Shown here one piece after another: positions 1-5,608 of a stretch of DNA of 10,033 bases. Below the pieces are notes generated by a model that did not search any database, was not told the DNA's origin, and was given only the letters and a program-made list of their open reading frames with translations. Made by a program: the position numbers and the translations under genes. Origin of the DNA: Bacillota bacterium. Its GTDB lineage: Bacteria; Bacillota; Clostridia; Lachnospirales; Anaerotignaceae. Within the stretch, counting starts at the first letter, position 1; each line of letters opens with the position of its first letter. The stretch spans positions 1 through 10,033 of the forward strand of contig JAEZPX010000181.1 in NCBI GenBank assembly GCA_023413275.1, given 5' to 3'.

Positions 1-42
1 TAACAAGGCAGTGGCTAAACTTGCCAATATCATTTTTTTCAT
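1..42 (-). CDS. N-terminus of an exported protein, cut by the window edge
   Basis: Only the first 14 codons are visible, reading MKKMILASLATALL. Two lysines followed by a hydrophobic, alanine-rich run is the start of a signal peptide, so the product is probably secreted or a lipoprotein. The start is supported by a GAGGTGA Shine-Dalgarno sequence about five bases upstream; it lies in the gap just after the stop codon of the C_GCAxxG_C_C gene. The 16-bp spacing and shared strand suggest co-transcription with that gene. Nothing about function can be read from the visible part. Confidence 0.7.
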   Translation of the reverse strand, partial: MKKMILASLATALL

Positions 43-58
43 GGTTTCTCACCTCTTT

Positions 59-577
59 TTAGCTTTCCTTTTCAGAAGCTTCTTTTTCCTTTGCCAATTC
101 TTCCGCCATTATTGCATATTTCATGGCTAATCCACCGCAATAGCCAATAATCTGCATACAATTCTTCTTTCTCGCCTTTCCTTCAAACTCACCCATAGGT
201 GCGGAAAGCTCCTTACAAATCAAGGTTCCGTAATGATCTTCGATTTCACGAACCATCTCCCCAATTAAAACATAAATATCCTTTAACTCGGCGATTCTCT
301 CCCCTACAGTTTCCTTTTCAAAGGGGTTTTTTCTACCAAGCACACCGCTTAACGCCATCACTGCGCCTGTGATTGCGCCACAAGTATTTTTTGTATTACC
401 CATGCCCGAACCAAAAGCTGTTGCTAATGCAATGGTCTCTTTGGGCAAATCTATCTTGTCCATATCAAAAAATGTACACATAATGCATTCCGTACAGTTT
501 AAGCCTTGCCGAAAATAATTGCTGCTGTTTTGCTCTGCCTGTTCTACCAATGTTAATTCCACTTTTTCCTCATCCAT
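59..577 (-). CDS. C_GCAxxG_C_C family redox protein
   Basis: Probable cytoplasmic cysteine-rich protein of 172 residues. The family signature (PF09719 type) is visible: an early NCTECIMC cluster (Cys28, Cys31, Cys34), the core CGAITG motif at residues 66-71, a cysteine at 121 after HYGTL, and Cys140 and Cys147 near the C-terminus followed by a GGLA helix. The molecular function of the family is not settled; the conserved cysteines and frequent redox neighbours suggest electron transfer or metal/cluster binding. The frame is open 20 codons further upstream, but the ATG at 577 has a GGAGG site seven bases before it, and the upstream extension would run through the palindromic operator, so 577 is the better start. 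The gene is divergent from a ferredoxin operon and precedes an exported protein gene. Identity of the family is fairly sure; its role here is inferred. Confidence 0.85.
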   Translation of the reverse strand: MDEEKVELTLVEQAEQNSSNYFRQGLNCTECIMCTFFDMDKIDLPKETIALATAFGSGMGNTKNTCGAITGAVMALSGVLGRKNPFEKETVGERIAELKDIYVLIGEMVREIEDHYGTLICKELSAPMGEFEGKARKKNCMQIIGYCGGLAMKYAIMAEELAKEKEASEKES

Positions 578-610
578 TGAAAAACCTCCAAATCTTTTTT
601 TATTCTTCTT

Positions 611-625
611 CGTAACAAAGTTACG
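611..625. promoter_or_regulatory. Perfect 15-bp palindrome, likely Crp/Fnr-type operator
   Basis: CGTAAC-AAA-GTTACG is a perfect inverted repeat in the 146-bp region between two divergent redox transcription units. Short symmetric sites with GTAAC/GTTAC arms are the kind of site bound by Crp/Fnr proteins, and such a regulator is encoded at 1765-2427. The centre at 618 is about 27 bases downstream of the predicted minus-strand start, where binding would block transcription. It lies roughly 37-45 bases upstream of plausible plus-strand starts (candidate -10 boxes TATGCT at 643 or TATCAT at 651), a position typical of activation. The palindrome is seen directly; the regulator assignment and the opposite effects on the two units are inference. 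Confidence 0.6.
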
Positions 626-651
626 GAATTCAATCAAAGTCTTATGCTACT

Positions 652-680
652 ATCATACCATAAATCAGCACTGCACCAAA
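652..680 (-). promoter_or_regulatory. Predicted extended -10 promoter of the C_GCAxxG_C_C operon
   Basis: On the minus strand TATGAT (652-657) is preceded by TGG, giving an extended -10 element. A weak -35 (TTGGTG with 16-bp spacing or TTTGGT with 17) lies upstream. Transcription would begin near 645, giving a leader of roughly 68 bases that contains the palindrome at 611-625. Prediction from motif only. Confidence 0.4.
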
Positions 681-723
681 ACAATAAAAACCAATTTATT
701 TTGGAATTGAAAGGATAATTCTT

Positions 724-924
724 ATGAAAAAAATAGCAAAAATTAATTTAGATAGATGCCCCAAAAATCATAGATGTCCCTCTTTACGGGCATGTCCCGT
801 GGGGGCTTTAACCCAAGATAGTCCCTATTCTGCTCCCGTTATTCATGAAGCCCTATGCATTGGTTGTGGCAAATGCGCCATGGTGTGTCCCAAAAAAGCC
901 CTTTACATGGTAAAGGAGGGCTGA
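724..924 (+). CDS. Small 4Fe-4S ferredoxin-like protein with a variant first motif
   Basis: A 66-residue cytoplasmic iron-sulfur protein, first gene of a three-gene operon. The second half has a complete CxxCxxCxxxCP motif (Cys45, Cys48, Cys51, Cys55). The first half does not: it reads RCPKNHRCPSLRACPVGAL, with cysteines at 12, 18 and 24 spaced C-x5-C-x5-CP, so one ligand of a normal second cluster is missing. I recall the RCPxNHxCPxxRxCPVGA pattern from clostridial 4Fe-4S proteins found beside membrane iron-sulfur proteins, so it looks like a genuine subfamily and not damage. It should carry one 4Fe-4S cluster, and the second site may be 3Fe, absent, or use another ligand. A GAAAGGAT ribosome site precedes the ATG. 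Its likely job is passing electrons to or from the membrane protein encoded two genes downstream. Confidence 0.85.
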   Translation: MKKIAKINLDRCPKNHRCPSLRACPVGALTQDSPYSAPVIHEALCIGCGKCAMVCPKKALYMVKEG

Positions 925-925
925 T

Positions 926-1126
926 ATGAAACGAATTGCAATTGTATCCAAAAAAGACTGTGTGTCTTGCGGCTGTTGTGAAAAAGCCTGCCCCAAAAAT
1001 GCCATTGCTGTATACCATGGCATCTATGCAAACGTAAATCAAGAGCTTTGTGTTGGCTGTGGTCTTTGCGTAAAAGCTTGTCCTGCCGATATCATCTCTC
1101 TCAAGGAGGCTGATATGGTTGGCTAA
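926..1126 (+). CDS. 2[4Fe-4S] ferredoxin
   Basis: A 66-residue bacterial-type ferredoxin with two complete cysteine motifs: CVSCGCCEKACP at residues 12-23 and CVGCGLCVKACP at 42-53. Each is CxxCxxCxxxCP, as expected for two low-potential 4Fe-4S clusters. An extra cysteine sits inside the first motif (CGCC). The ATG lies one base after the stop of the preceding ferredoxin gene, and its AAGGAGGG ribosome site is inside the end of that gene, so the two are translationally linked. Its own last codons hold the ribosome site and TTG start of the following gene. It probably acts as soluble electron carrier for the membrane iron-sulfur protein; the partner enzyme is not in the window. Confidence 0.93.
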   Translation: MKRIAIVSKKDCVSCGCCEKACPKNAIAVYHGIYANVNQELCVGCGLCVKACPADIISLKEADMVG

Positions 1127-1691
1127 GAAAAAAAACTGGTACGACTACCTTTGGGTTGCCTCATCCCTTTATCTGATTCTGGGATTTTTTAATATTCTTT
1201 TTGCGTGGCTTGGTCTAATTTGCTTTCTGGTCCCCCTCATAATGTCTTTGACAGGGGGTGAAAAGGGTTATTGCAACCACTACTGCGGCAGAGGTCAACT
1301 ATTGTCCATCGTTGGAAAACGTTTTTCTAAGAATCTGCCCATTCCCAAATGGATTTTTAGTAAGGCATTTCGCTACGGCTTCTTAACCTTTTTTCTAATA
1401 ATGTTTTCTCAAATGCTGTTTTCCACTTATTTAGTATTTGCAAACGCCAAGAACCTAAAAGAAATAGTTACGCTTCTTTGGAGCTTTTCCCTGCCATGGA
1501 GCTTTGCTTCCTCAACCGCCCCTGTGGCTGATTGGGTAAAGCAGTTTGCCTTTGGCTTTTACGGCGTCATGCTTACCTCTACCCTATTAGGCTTGATTAC
1601 CATGTTTCTGTTTCGTCCCCGCACTTGGTGCGTCTATTGCCCCATGGGTACCATGACACAACTGATATGTAAAGCAAAATACAAAGAATAA
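1119..1691 (+). CDS. NapH/NosR-like membrane 4Fe-4S protein
   Basis: A 190-residue integral membrane protein with about four to five hydrophobic segments (roughly residues 13-43, 86-108, 115-130 and 143-166). Two cysteine motifs sit beside membrane segments: CNHYCGRGQL (Cys52, Cys56) and RPRTWCVYCPMGTMTQ (Cys171, Cys174). This arrangement matches polyferredoxin-like membrane proteins of the NapH/NosR type, which relay electrons across or along the membrane; the first motif has CG and not the usual CP. The start is a TTG at 1119, nine bases after AAGGAGG and overlapping the ferredoxin gene by 8 bp. The nearby ATG at 1115 is in the ferredoxin frame and cannot serve. The overlap implies translational coupling and fixed stoichiometry. 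What the relay feeds (an exported reductase or flavoprotein) is not visible, though the exported protein starting at 42 is a possible partner. Confidence 0.85.
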   Translation: MAKKKNWYDYLWVASSLYLILGFFNILFAWLGLICFLVPLIMSLTGGEKGYCNHYCGRGQLLSIVGKRFSKNLPIPKWIFSKAFRYGFLTFFLIMFSQMLFSTYLVFANAKNLKEIVTLLWSFSLPWSFASSTAPVADWVKQFAFGFYGVMLTSTLLGLITMFLFRPRTWCVYCPMGTMTQLICKAKYKE

Positions 1692-1708
1692 TTATTCAGC
1701 AACCCTCT

Positions 1709-1739
1709 TTTTGGGCATCATTTTTTATGGTGCCCGAAA
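1709..1739. terminator. Stem-loop between convergent genes
   Basis: A hairpin of 13 pairs (1709-1721 with 1727-1739, two G-T wobbles, loop TTTTT) lies between the stop of the membrane iron-sulfur gene and the stop of the convergent regulator gene. The core arms are GGGCATCAT and ATGGTGCCC. Neither strand has a clean U-tract directly after it, so it may act as a weak bidirectional terminator or as a 3'-end stabiliser. Confidence 0.5.
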
Positions 1740-1764
1740 CTTTAAAGAAAGTCCTCCCTCTTTT

Positions 1765-2427
1765 TTACTGAAGCAGCGCATAAAGTTCTTTTTTGTCTAA
1801 TAAATGTATACAACCACGCCCCACAGAAATCAGCTCTTTTTCCTTCATTCTCTTTAAGGTACGACTGACAGCCTCTCTGGCACTGCCTATATTTTCTGCA
1901 ATTTCCTCTTGGGTTAATCGTAGTGTATCACTTTTTCGCTGACTGCTTTCATCCAGTAGATAGGAAGCAAGCCTTTGCTCCAAATTTAAAAACATCATTT
2001 GCTGTACCCCTTCCACCAAAGAGGACATCCGCTCCATCATCAGCTCAAGGGAAAAGTTTTTAACATAAATATTTTCTTGCTCTACCTTAGCGAAAACATC
2101 TGTGGGCAGTAACAGAAGACTGCAATTTTCCGAAGCCTCTACCTCTACGTCAAAGGTAATTTGAGAAATGGCGCAAGACATGGTCAGCATACAAAACTCT
2201 CCCTCCCGCAGACGGAAAATCGTGGCCTTTTTGCCTTCTTCGGATGTTAAATATGCTCGAACACCACCCTTTAGCACCAGCACCATGCCTAAAGAGCCTT
2301 TTGCAGGGGTATAAATCAAATCTCCAAGTTGAAATTCCAAAGTCCGCATGTTTTTGCGTAAATAGTCCTTTTCTTCCTCCGTAAGATGTGGAAAAAAAGG
2401 TAGCATTTCTATTTGATTGGGAACCAT
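1765..2427 (-). CDS. Crp/Fnr family transcriptional regulator
   Basis: A 220-residue regulator of full family length. Residues 1-130 form the cyclic-nucleotide-binding-like beta roll; FRLREGEFCMLTMSC (71-85) followed by ITFDVEVEASE is typical of a clostridial Crp/Fnr group found near redox genes. A dimerisation helix follows (about 115-150), then a winged helix whose recognition motif LTQEEIAENIGSAREAVSRT spans 171-190. There is no N-terminal cysteine cluster like that of Fnr; Cys79, Cys85, Cys102 and Cys206 could respond to redox state, but the effector is unknown. The ATG at 2427 has an AAGGAGGGG site. A near-consensus promoter (2466-2494) drives it. It most likely controls the adjacent ferredoxin and C_GCAxxG_C_C genes through the palindrome at 611-625; this link is inferred from neighbourhood. 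Confidence 0.9.
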   Translation of the reverse strand: MVPNQIEMLPFFPHLTEEEKDYLRKNMRTLEFQLGDLIYTPAKGSLGMVLVLKGGVRAYLTSEEGKKATIFRLREGEFCMLTMSCAISQITFDVEVEASENCSLLLLPTDVFAKVEQENIYVKNFSLELMMERMSSLVEGVQQMMFLNLEQRLASYLLDESSQRKSDTLRLTQEEIAENIGSAREAVSRTLKRMKEKELISVGRGCIHLLDKKELYALLQ

Positions 2428-2465
2428 AGGACCCCTCCTTTTTCTTTTAAAACCATCTACTTTTG

Positions 2466-2494
2466 ATTTTATGTTATTGTTTAAAAATTGTCAA
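2466..2494 (-). promoter_or_regulatory. Near-consensus sigma-A promoter of the Crp/Fnr regulator
   Basis: Minus strand: perfect -35 TTGACA (2489-2494), exactly 17-bp spacer, -10 TAAAAT (2466-2471). Transcription should start near 2459, about 32 bases before the ATG. Its -35 is 9 bp from the -35 of the divergent plus-strand promoter, so two polymerases could hardly bind together. Confidence 0.75.
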
Positions 2495-2503
2495 CGCTGC
2501 GCC

Positions 2504-2532
2504 TTGACGGAAACACTACTTCGTGCTAAAAT
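2504..2532 (+). promoter_or_regulatory. Near-consensus promoter of the mini Crp-like gene
   Basis: Plus strand: -35 TTGACG (2504-2509), exactly 17-bp spacer, -10 TAAAAT (2527-2532) with a TGC extension just before it. Transcription should start near 2539, about 23 bases before the ATG at 2562. This rules out translation starts upstream of 2540, such as the in-frame GTG at 2523, which is inside the promoter. Confidence 0.75.
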
Positions 2533-2561
2533 CCAGCCATATCCCATGGGAGGTACAAAAG

Positions 2562-2930
2562 ATGAATGAAAAATTAGATGCAATACAAGCCCTACCCATT
2601 TTCAGAAACATTTCCAAAGAAGGATTGAAAACAATGATGGATTGCTTCTGCGCAGAATTTATTTCTGTAAAAGAGGGTGAGCCAATCATAATGGCACAAA
2701 ACCATGCCCTTTTCCTGATTGAGGGGGCAGTGACAGGGCTGAAAAAGGGAACCTTTTCCTCTGCACTTAGAAATAAAAATCCATACGTTGCCCTTGAAGA
2801 TAGTGAGCTTATCATTTTGGACAGCCATATGCTCCTCTATCCTTGTTATGGGTGTTGTTTTTTTCATGCCCAGCTTTTGCAAAATATGCGTGAGGATAAC
2901 GTCGATCTGAATGCCCTGGAACATGCATAG
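2562..2930 (+). CDS. Miniature Crp/Fnr-like sensor domain lacking the HTH
   Basis: A 122-residue protein. Residues 5-60 resemble the start of a Crp/Fnr beta roll: a short helix with LPIFRNIS, then FISVKEGEPIIM and ALFLIEGAVTGLKKG. Residues 76-109 match the end of that domain, with VALEDSELIILDSHMLL followed by the C-x3-C-x-F-H pattern (Cys95, Cys99, His102) and QLLQNM, as I recall from clostridial Crp/Fnr proteins. The middle of the roll (around residues 63-75) looks about 20-25 residues shorter than in relatives, and the protein stops early in the dimerisation helix, with no helix-turn-helix. No HTH remnant was found in the bases after the stop. The ATG has a GGGAGGT site and a strong promoter, and the frame has no interruption, so it looks expressed. 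It could modulate the adjacent regulator, or be a decaying gene. Confidence 0.65.
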   Translation: MNEKLDAIQALPIFRNISKEGLKTMMDCFCAEFISVKEGEPIIMAQNHALFLIEGAVTGLKKGTFSSALRNKNPYVALEDSELIILDSHMLLYPCYGCCFFHAQLLQNMREDNVDLNALEHA

Positions 2931-3049
2931 GCACGCAGTGGCTCCTTTCATTCTATTTCACGAAAGCCTGTCAACATGCAATAATCCTAAAGAAAACTTC
3001 TTCTATCATAAGATGTTTAGTCAGTAAATAAAACTAGCCCTTAATTAAA

Positions 3050-3073
3050 AAACCCGCATAGCTATGCGGGTTT
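3050..3073. terminator. Bidirectional factor-independent terminator
   Basis: The 24 bases are a perfect palindrome (AAACCCGCATAG mirrored), flanked by an A-rich tract on the left and a T-rich tract on the right. It lies between the mini Crp-like gene (plus strand, ends 2930) and the histidine kinase gene (minus strand, ends 3173), so it can stop transcripts from both directions. Confidence 0.88.
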
Positions 3074-3172
3074 CTATTTTTCATTTTTTTGAAAAATTTC
3101 GTTCTTTTTCCTTGAAAAGCCCTTTTTCCTTGTGCTCCTTCAGATATTACACAAATCGATAATACTTTTCTT

Positions 3173-4453
3173 TCATTTTAAGGTAACGGTTATTTCCAGT
3201 GTATCTTCGTTTGATGCAATGATAGAAATTTTACCCTTATGCTGCTCTACGATTGCCTTGGCAATGGAAAGACCCAAACCGTATCCCCCCGTTTGTCGAC
3301 TTCGTGAAGCATCTGTTCGGTAAAACCGCTCCAAAAGAATATTCATATTTCCCGTTTGCTCCAGAAACGCTTTGTTTTTCACAGTCAACTTCCCATTGCT
3401 GTTCCAAACCACCTCAATAGGCGAGCTCTCCTTGGAGTGCTTCACGCTATTATCCAATAGGATGTAAATTAATTGGCGCAACTGATCCTCGTTGCCCATT
3501 ATCATAACATCAGGGTGAACAGAAGCCTGAATGGTTTTTCCCTGTCCTTGTGCAAAAGCCTCCATTTCGTCACAAACCTCAGTAATGATATTGGAAAAAT
3601 TCAGGCTTTCCATGGATATTTGTACCTCACCTTCCTCCATTTTTGCCAGAGTAGTCAGCTGATTGGTTAAACGAGCCATTCGTTCCACCTGCCGTTTGAT
3701 GCTTTGGGTCCATTGGCTCTCACCATTTTCCATCTCAATGACCTCTGTATTGGCATCAATAATGGATAATGGGGTTTTCAGCTCATGTCCCGCATTGGTG
3801 ATAAATGTCTTCTGCTTTTCATAACTCTCAACCACAGGTCGTACAGCAGATTTAGAAAATATAATAATCAATATGCAAACCGCCAAAAAACCTGCTCCAC
3901 CAACATAAAGGCTGTTCAGTAAAAAATTATTCATGAAAAATAAATCCTTGGTGCAATCCAAAAAGACAAGCAAGGTACCTCCATCAACCTCAGAAACACG
4001 ATAACGATATGAACCCAGAAATCCTTTCTCGTTGCCCTTTTCCACCACAGAATTCACCATTTCTTCTGCTTCTTCCAGGGTAATTGCAGCAATGTAATTC
4101 AGGTTGATGGATGTTTGAACCATATCCCCATTGAGAGTAACCGAGAAATATCGGGTTGCAAAAGGGTCCTCGGGAGAAAAATCTGTGCGCCTTCCTAATA
4201 TGGGAGGATTTTTTTCTCTGGTTGGACTTTCAATTTCTGATTTATCATCGGGAATTGGTTCATTTTTAGGCTTGTCCCGATGAACCCTTGGAAAAACACC
4301 GTTATTGTCGGTAATAGCAGACAAAGTTTTATCCGCATTCTCCTTCATATTGCTGTAGTTCCATGCATTGATAGAAACCAAAAATGAGAAAAGTACAATA
4401 AAAACACTGAACGATGCAATTGCAATAAAACGAAGTCTTAATTTTTCGCTCAT
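3173..4453 (-). CDS. Membrane sensor histidine kinase of a two-component system
   Basis: A 426-residue kinase. Membrane segments at about 9-29 and 180-200 enclose an outer sensor region of about 150 residues. Residues 56-98 of this region are proline- and charge-rich; the rest matches no sensor fold I recognise. The phospho-accepting His223 is in FITNAGHELKTPLS. The ATP-binding domain has an N box (LLDNSVKHS, Asn335) and a G box (GGYGLGLSIAKA, 389-400). No clear HAMP domain separates membrane and kinase core. The ATG overlaps the stop of the response regulator gene by 4 bp, so the two are co-translated. Its stimulus cannot be read from sequence, but adjacency to the VTC/DUF4956/beta-helix operon suggests an envelope or polymer-related signal. 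Confidence 0.93.
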   Translation of the reverse strand: MSEKLRLRFIAIASFSVFIVLFSFLVSINAWNYSNMKENADKTLSAITDNNGVFPRVHRDKPKNEPIPDDKSEIESPTREKNPPILGRRTDFSPEDPFATRYFSVTLNGDMVQTSINLNYIAAITLEEAEEMVNSVVEKGNEKGFLGSYRYRVSEVDGGTLLVFLDCTKDLFFMNNFLLNSLYVGGAGFLAVCILIIIFSKSAVRPVVESYEKQKTFITNAGHELKTPLSIIDANTEVIEMENGESQWTQSIKRQVERMARLTNQLTTLAKMEEGEVQISMESLNFSNIITEVCDEMEAFAQGQGKTIQASVHPDVMIMGNEDQLRQLIYILLDNSVKHSKESSPIEVVWNSNGKLTVKNKAFLEQTGNMNILLERFYRTDASRSRQTGGYGLGLSIAKAIVEQHKGKISIIASNEDTLEITVTLK

Positions 4454-5124
4454 GCCTTTACCTCCAAGGTGTATCCTAAATTTCGTGCAGATTTTATTCC
4501 AACATTTGCTTCAACCGTAGTTAAACGTCGACGTAGATAAGAAATATAAACCCACACCACACTTAACTCCGCCTGGGTATCATATCCCCAAATACGTTCT
4601 AAAAAACGCTCCGCAGAAATCAATTGATTGGGATTTGTCATCATCAATTCCATCATTTGAAATTCCTTGCCCATAAGCCGTAACTGTGCAGTCTCTGTTG
4701 AAAGGATAAAGGTATTGCGATTTAACGTTATGTTTCCAAATGTAAGAAGGTTATCCCCCCCAACTTCGACTTTTCTGGTCATGGCACGTATTCTGGCAAT
4801 CAGCTCCTTCATAGCAAAGGGCTTGGTTAAATAATCATTGGCGCCGCTATCAAGTCCCAACACCCGATCATCCACCTGAGACTTAGCTGTAAGCATCAAC
4901 ACTGGAATGGTATTCTTCTTCTCTCGCAATTTCTTTAAAACCGTTAATCCATCTACCTTAGGCATCATGATATCCAAAATAACACCATCGTAATTATCTG
5001 CCTCTAAATAATCTAAGGCATCCTCGCCGTTATAAACAGCATCTACAGAAAAACCATTTCTTTGCAAAATTGTGACTAAAGCATTCGAAAGCTCTTTTTC
5101 ATCTTCAGCCAATAAAATTCGCAT
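4450..5124 (-). CDS. OmpR/PhoB-family response regulator
   Basis: A 224-residue DNA-binding response regulator. The receiver domain (1-115) shows the acidic pair Glu7-Asp8, phospho-acceptor Asp51 in VILDIMMPKVDG, Thr79 and Lys101 in YLTKPF. The C-terminal winged helix (about 125-222) has the usual GKEFQMMELM, VWVYISYLRRRL and RNLGYTLEV segments. The ATG at 5124 is chosen over an in-frame ATG eight codons upstream because an AAGGAGGTGA site sits six bases before it and the protein then begins directly with MRILLAEDE, the normal receiver start. It is the first gene of a two-gene operon with the kinase. Proteins of this class usually bind direct repeats; candidate targets are the adjacent VTC operon and its own promoter, by inference. 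Confidence 0.95.
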   Translation of the reverse strand: MRILLAEDEKELSNALVTILQRNGFSVDAVYNGEDALDYLEADNYDGVILDIMMPKVDGLTVLKKLREKKNTIPVLMLTAKSQVDDRVLGLDSGANDYLTKPFAMKELIARIRAMTRKVEVGGDNLLTFGNITLNRNTFILSTETAQLRLMGKEFQMMELMMTNPNQLISAERFLERIWGYDTQAELSVVWVYISYLRRRLTTVEANVGIKSARNLGYTLEVKA

Positions 5125-5213
5125 GGTTTTCACCTCCTTATGTATCAATTGGGGCTTTCACCTCAAAGATTTATTCTAACTTCCCCCTAAAATCATGAAT
5201 GAAACCTTATCCT

Positions 5214-5219
5214 ATTTTA
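5214..5219 (-). promoter_or_regulatory. Candidate extended -10 of the two-component operon
   Basis: On the minus strand TAAAAT is preceded by TGG (extended -10), about 90 bases before the response regulator ATG. No good -35 is seen 16-18 bases upstream, which would fit dependence on an activator. Just downstream lies an imperfect repeat (AGGATAAGGTTT) that loosely resembles the AGGTTTT repeats upstream of the VTC operon. Confidence 0.4.
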
Positions 5220-5243
5220 CCATACTTTATAAAAAAATGTATT

Positions 5244-5282
5244 ATTTTGAAAAAGACCTATTGATTTATGCAATAGGCCTTT
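5244..5282. terminator. Terminator hairpin upstream of the two-component operon
   Basis: A stem CCTATTG/CAATAGG with a 7-base loop, extended on each side after one mismatch by A-rich and T-rich arms. On the minus strand it is followed by TCTTTTTC, a good U-tract; the plus strand also has a short T run. It would insulate the response regulator promoter from read-through out of the VTC/beta-helix operon. It is the second hairpin after that operon. Confidence 0.7.
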
Positions 5283-5285
5283 TCC

Positions 5286-5315
5286 TCAATATTTTATAGA
5301 AGAGTAAAATATTGA
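5286..5315. repeat. Perfect 11-bp AT-rich inverted repeat
   Basis: TCAATATTTTA (5286-5296) and TAAAATATTGA (5305-5315) are exact inverted copies around an 8-base spacer. All but two of the paired bases per arm are A or T. There is no U-tract beside it and it lies about 85 bp upstream of the two-component promoter, so it could be an operator or merely an AT-rich hairpin. Confidence 0.5.
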
Positions 5316-5522
5316 ATAGGGGTTAAATACTTACAAATAAAAAATAACATGTAAAACTTAAATATAATTTAAAAGGTTTTTATTTTCTTAAAAATATTTA
5401 AAATTTTTATATAACTTGATTTATCTAGACTACCACAAAAACCCAGAACTTTGCAAAAACATCACATTTTACTCCTCTAAAATCTTCTCTTATTTTGTTA
5501 TTCATCTTTTTAATACCCCAAT

Positions 5523-5598
5523 GAAAAACCCCACCTCAAACGAAAGCCATATGCAGGTTTTTTATCAGCATATCCTTCTAATTGAGGAGGGGTTTTTC
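5523..5598 (-). terminator. Terminator of the VTC/DUF4956/beta-helix operon
   Basis: A 17-position stem with one A-A mismatch joins 5523-5539 to 5582-5598, starting 11 bases after the stop codon of the beta-helix gene. On the minus strand the 3' arm ends GGGGTTTTTC, a classical terminator end with its U-run partly paired to the upstream A-run. The loop is unusually long (42 bases) and contains a further 6-bp stem (ATATGC 5549-5554 with GCATAT 5568-5573). Confidence 0.8.
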
Positions 5599-5608
5599 TA
5601 CTTAATGT

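Larger units (their letters stand above)
5125..5608. other. 484-bp AT-rich intergenic region
   Basis: It contains, from the right, the terminator of the beta-helix gene (5523-5598), a very AT-rich stretch of about 200 bp, the 11-bp inverted repeat (5286-5315), a second terminator (5244-5282) and the promoter area of the two-component operon. No convincing gene was found. A plus-strand open frame at 5416-5724 has no ribosome site and is an AT-rich and antisense artefact. A 26-codon minus-strand ORF near 5430-5510 also lacks a ribosome site. Confidence 0.6.

Noticed and set aside
578..637. 20-codon N-terminal extension of the C_GCAxxG_C_C gene
   Set aside because: It would run through the palindrome and lacks a good ribosome site, whereas the ATG at 577 has GGAGG at correct spacing.
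2523..2561. Upstream GTG start for the mini Crp-like gene
   Set aside because: The GTG lies inside the predicted -35/-10 promoter; the ATG at 2562 has GGGAGGT upstream.
2516..2951. Minus-strand open frames opposite the mini Crp-like gene
   Set aside because: Antisense shadows without ribosome sites; the plus-strand frame has recognisable family motifs and a promoter.
3104..3132. Direct repeat of CTTTTTCCTTG with an 18-bp period downstream of the kinase gene
   Set aside because: Low-complexity pyrimidine tract; no sign of function or further copies.
3182..3192. GTAACGGTTA sequence resembling the operator at 611-625
   Set aside because: Lies in the last codons of the kinase gene and has different spacing, so it is probably chance.
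5430..5510. 26-codon minus-strand ORF after the operon terminator
   Set aside because: No ribosome site or promoter; AT-rich low-complexity codons.
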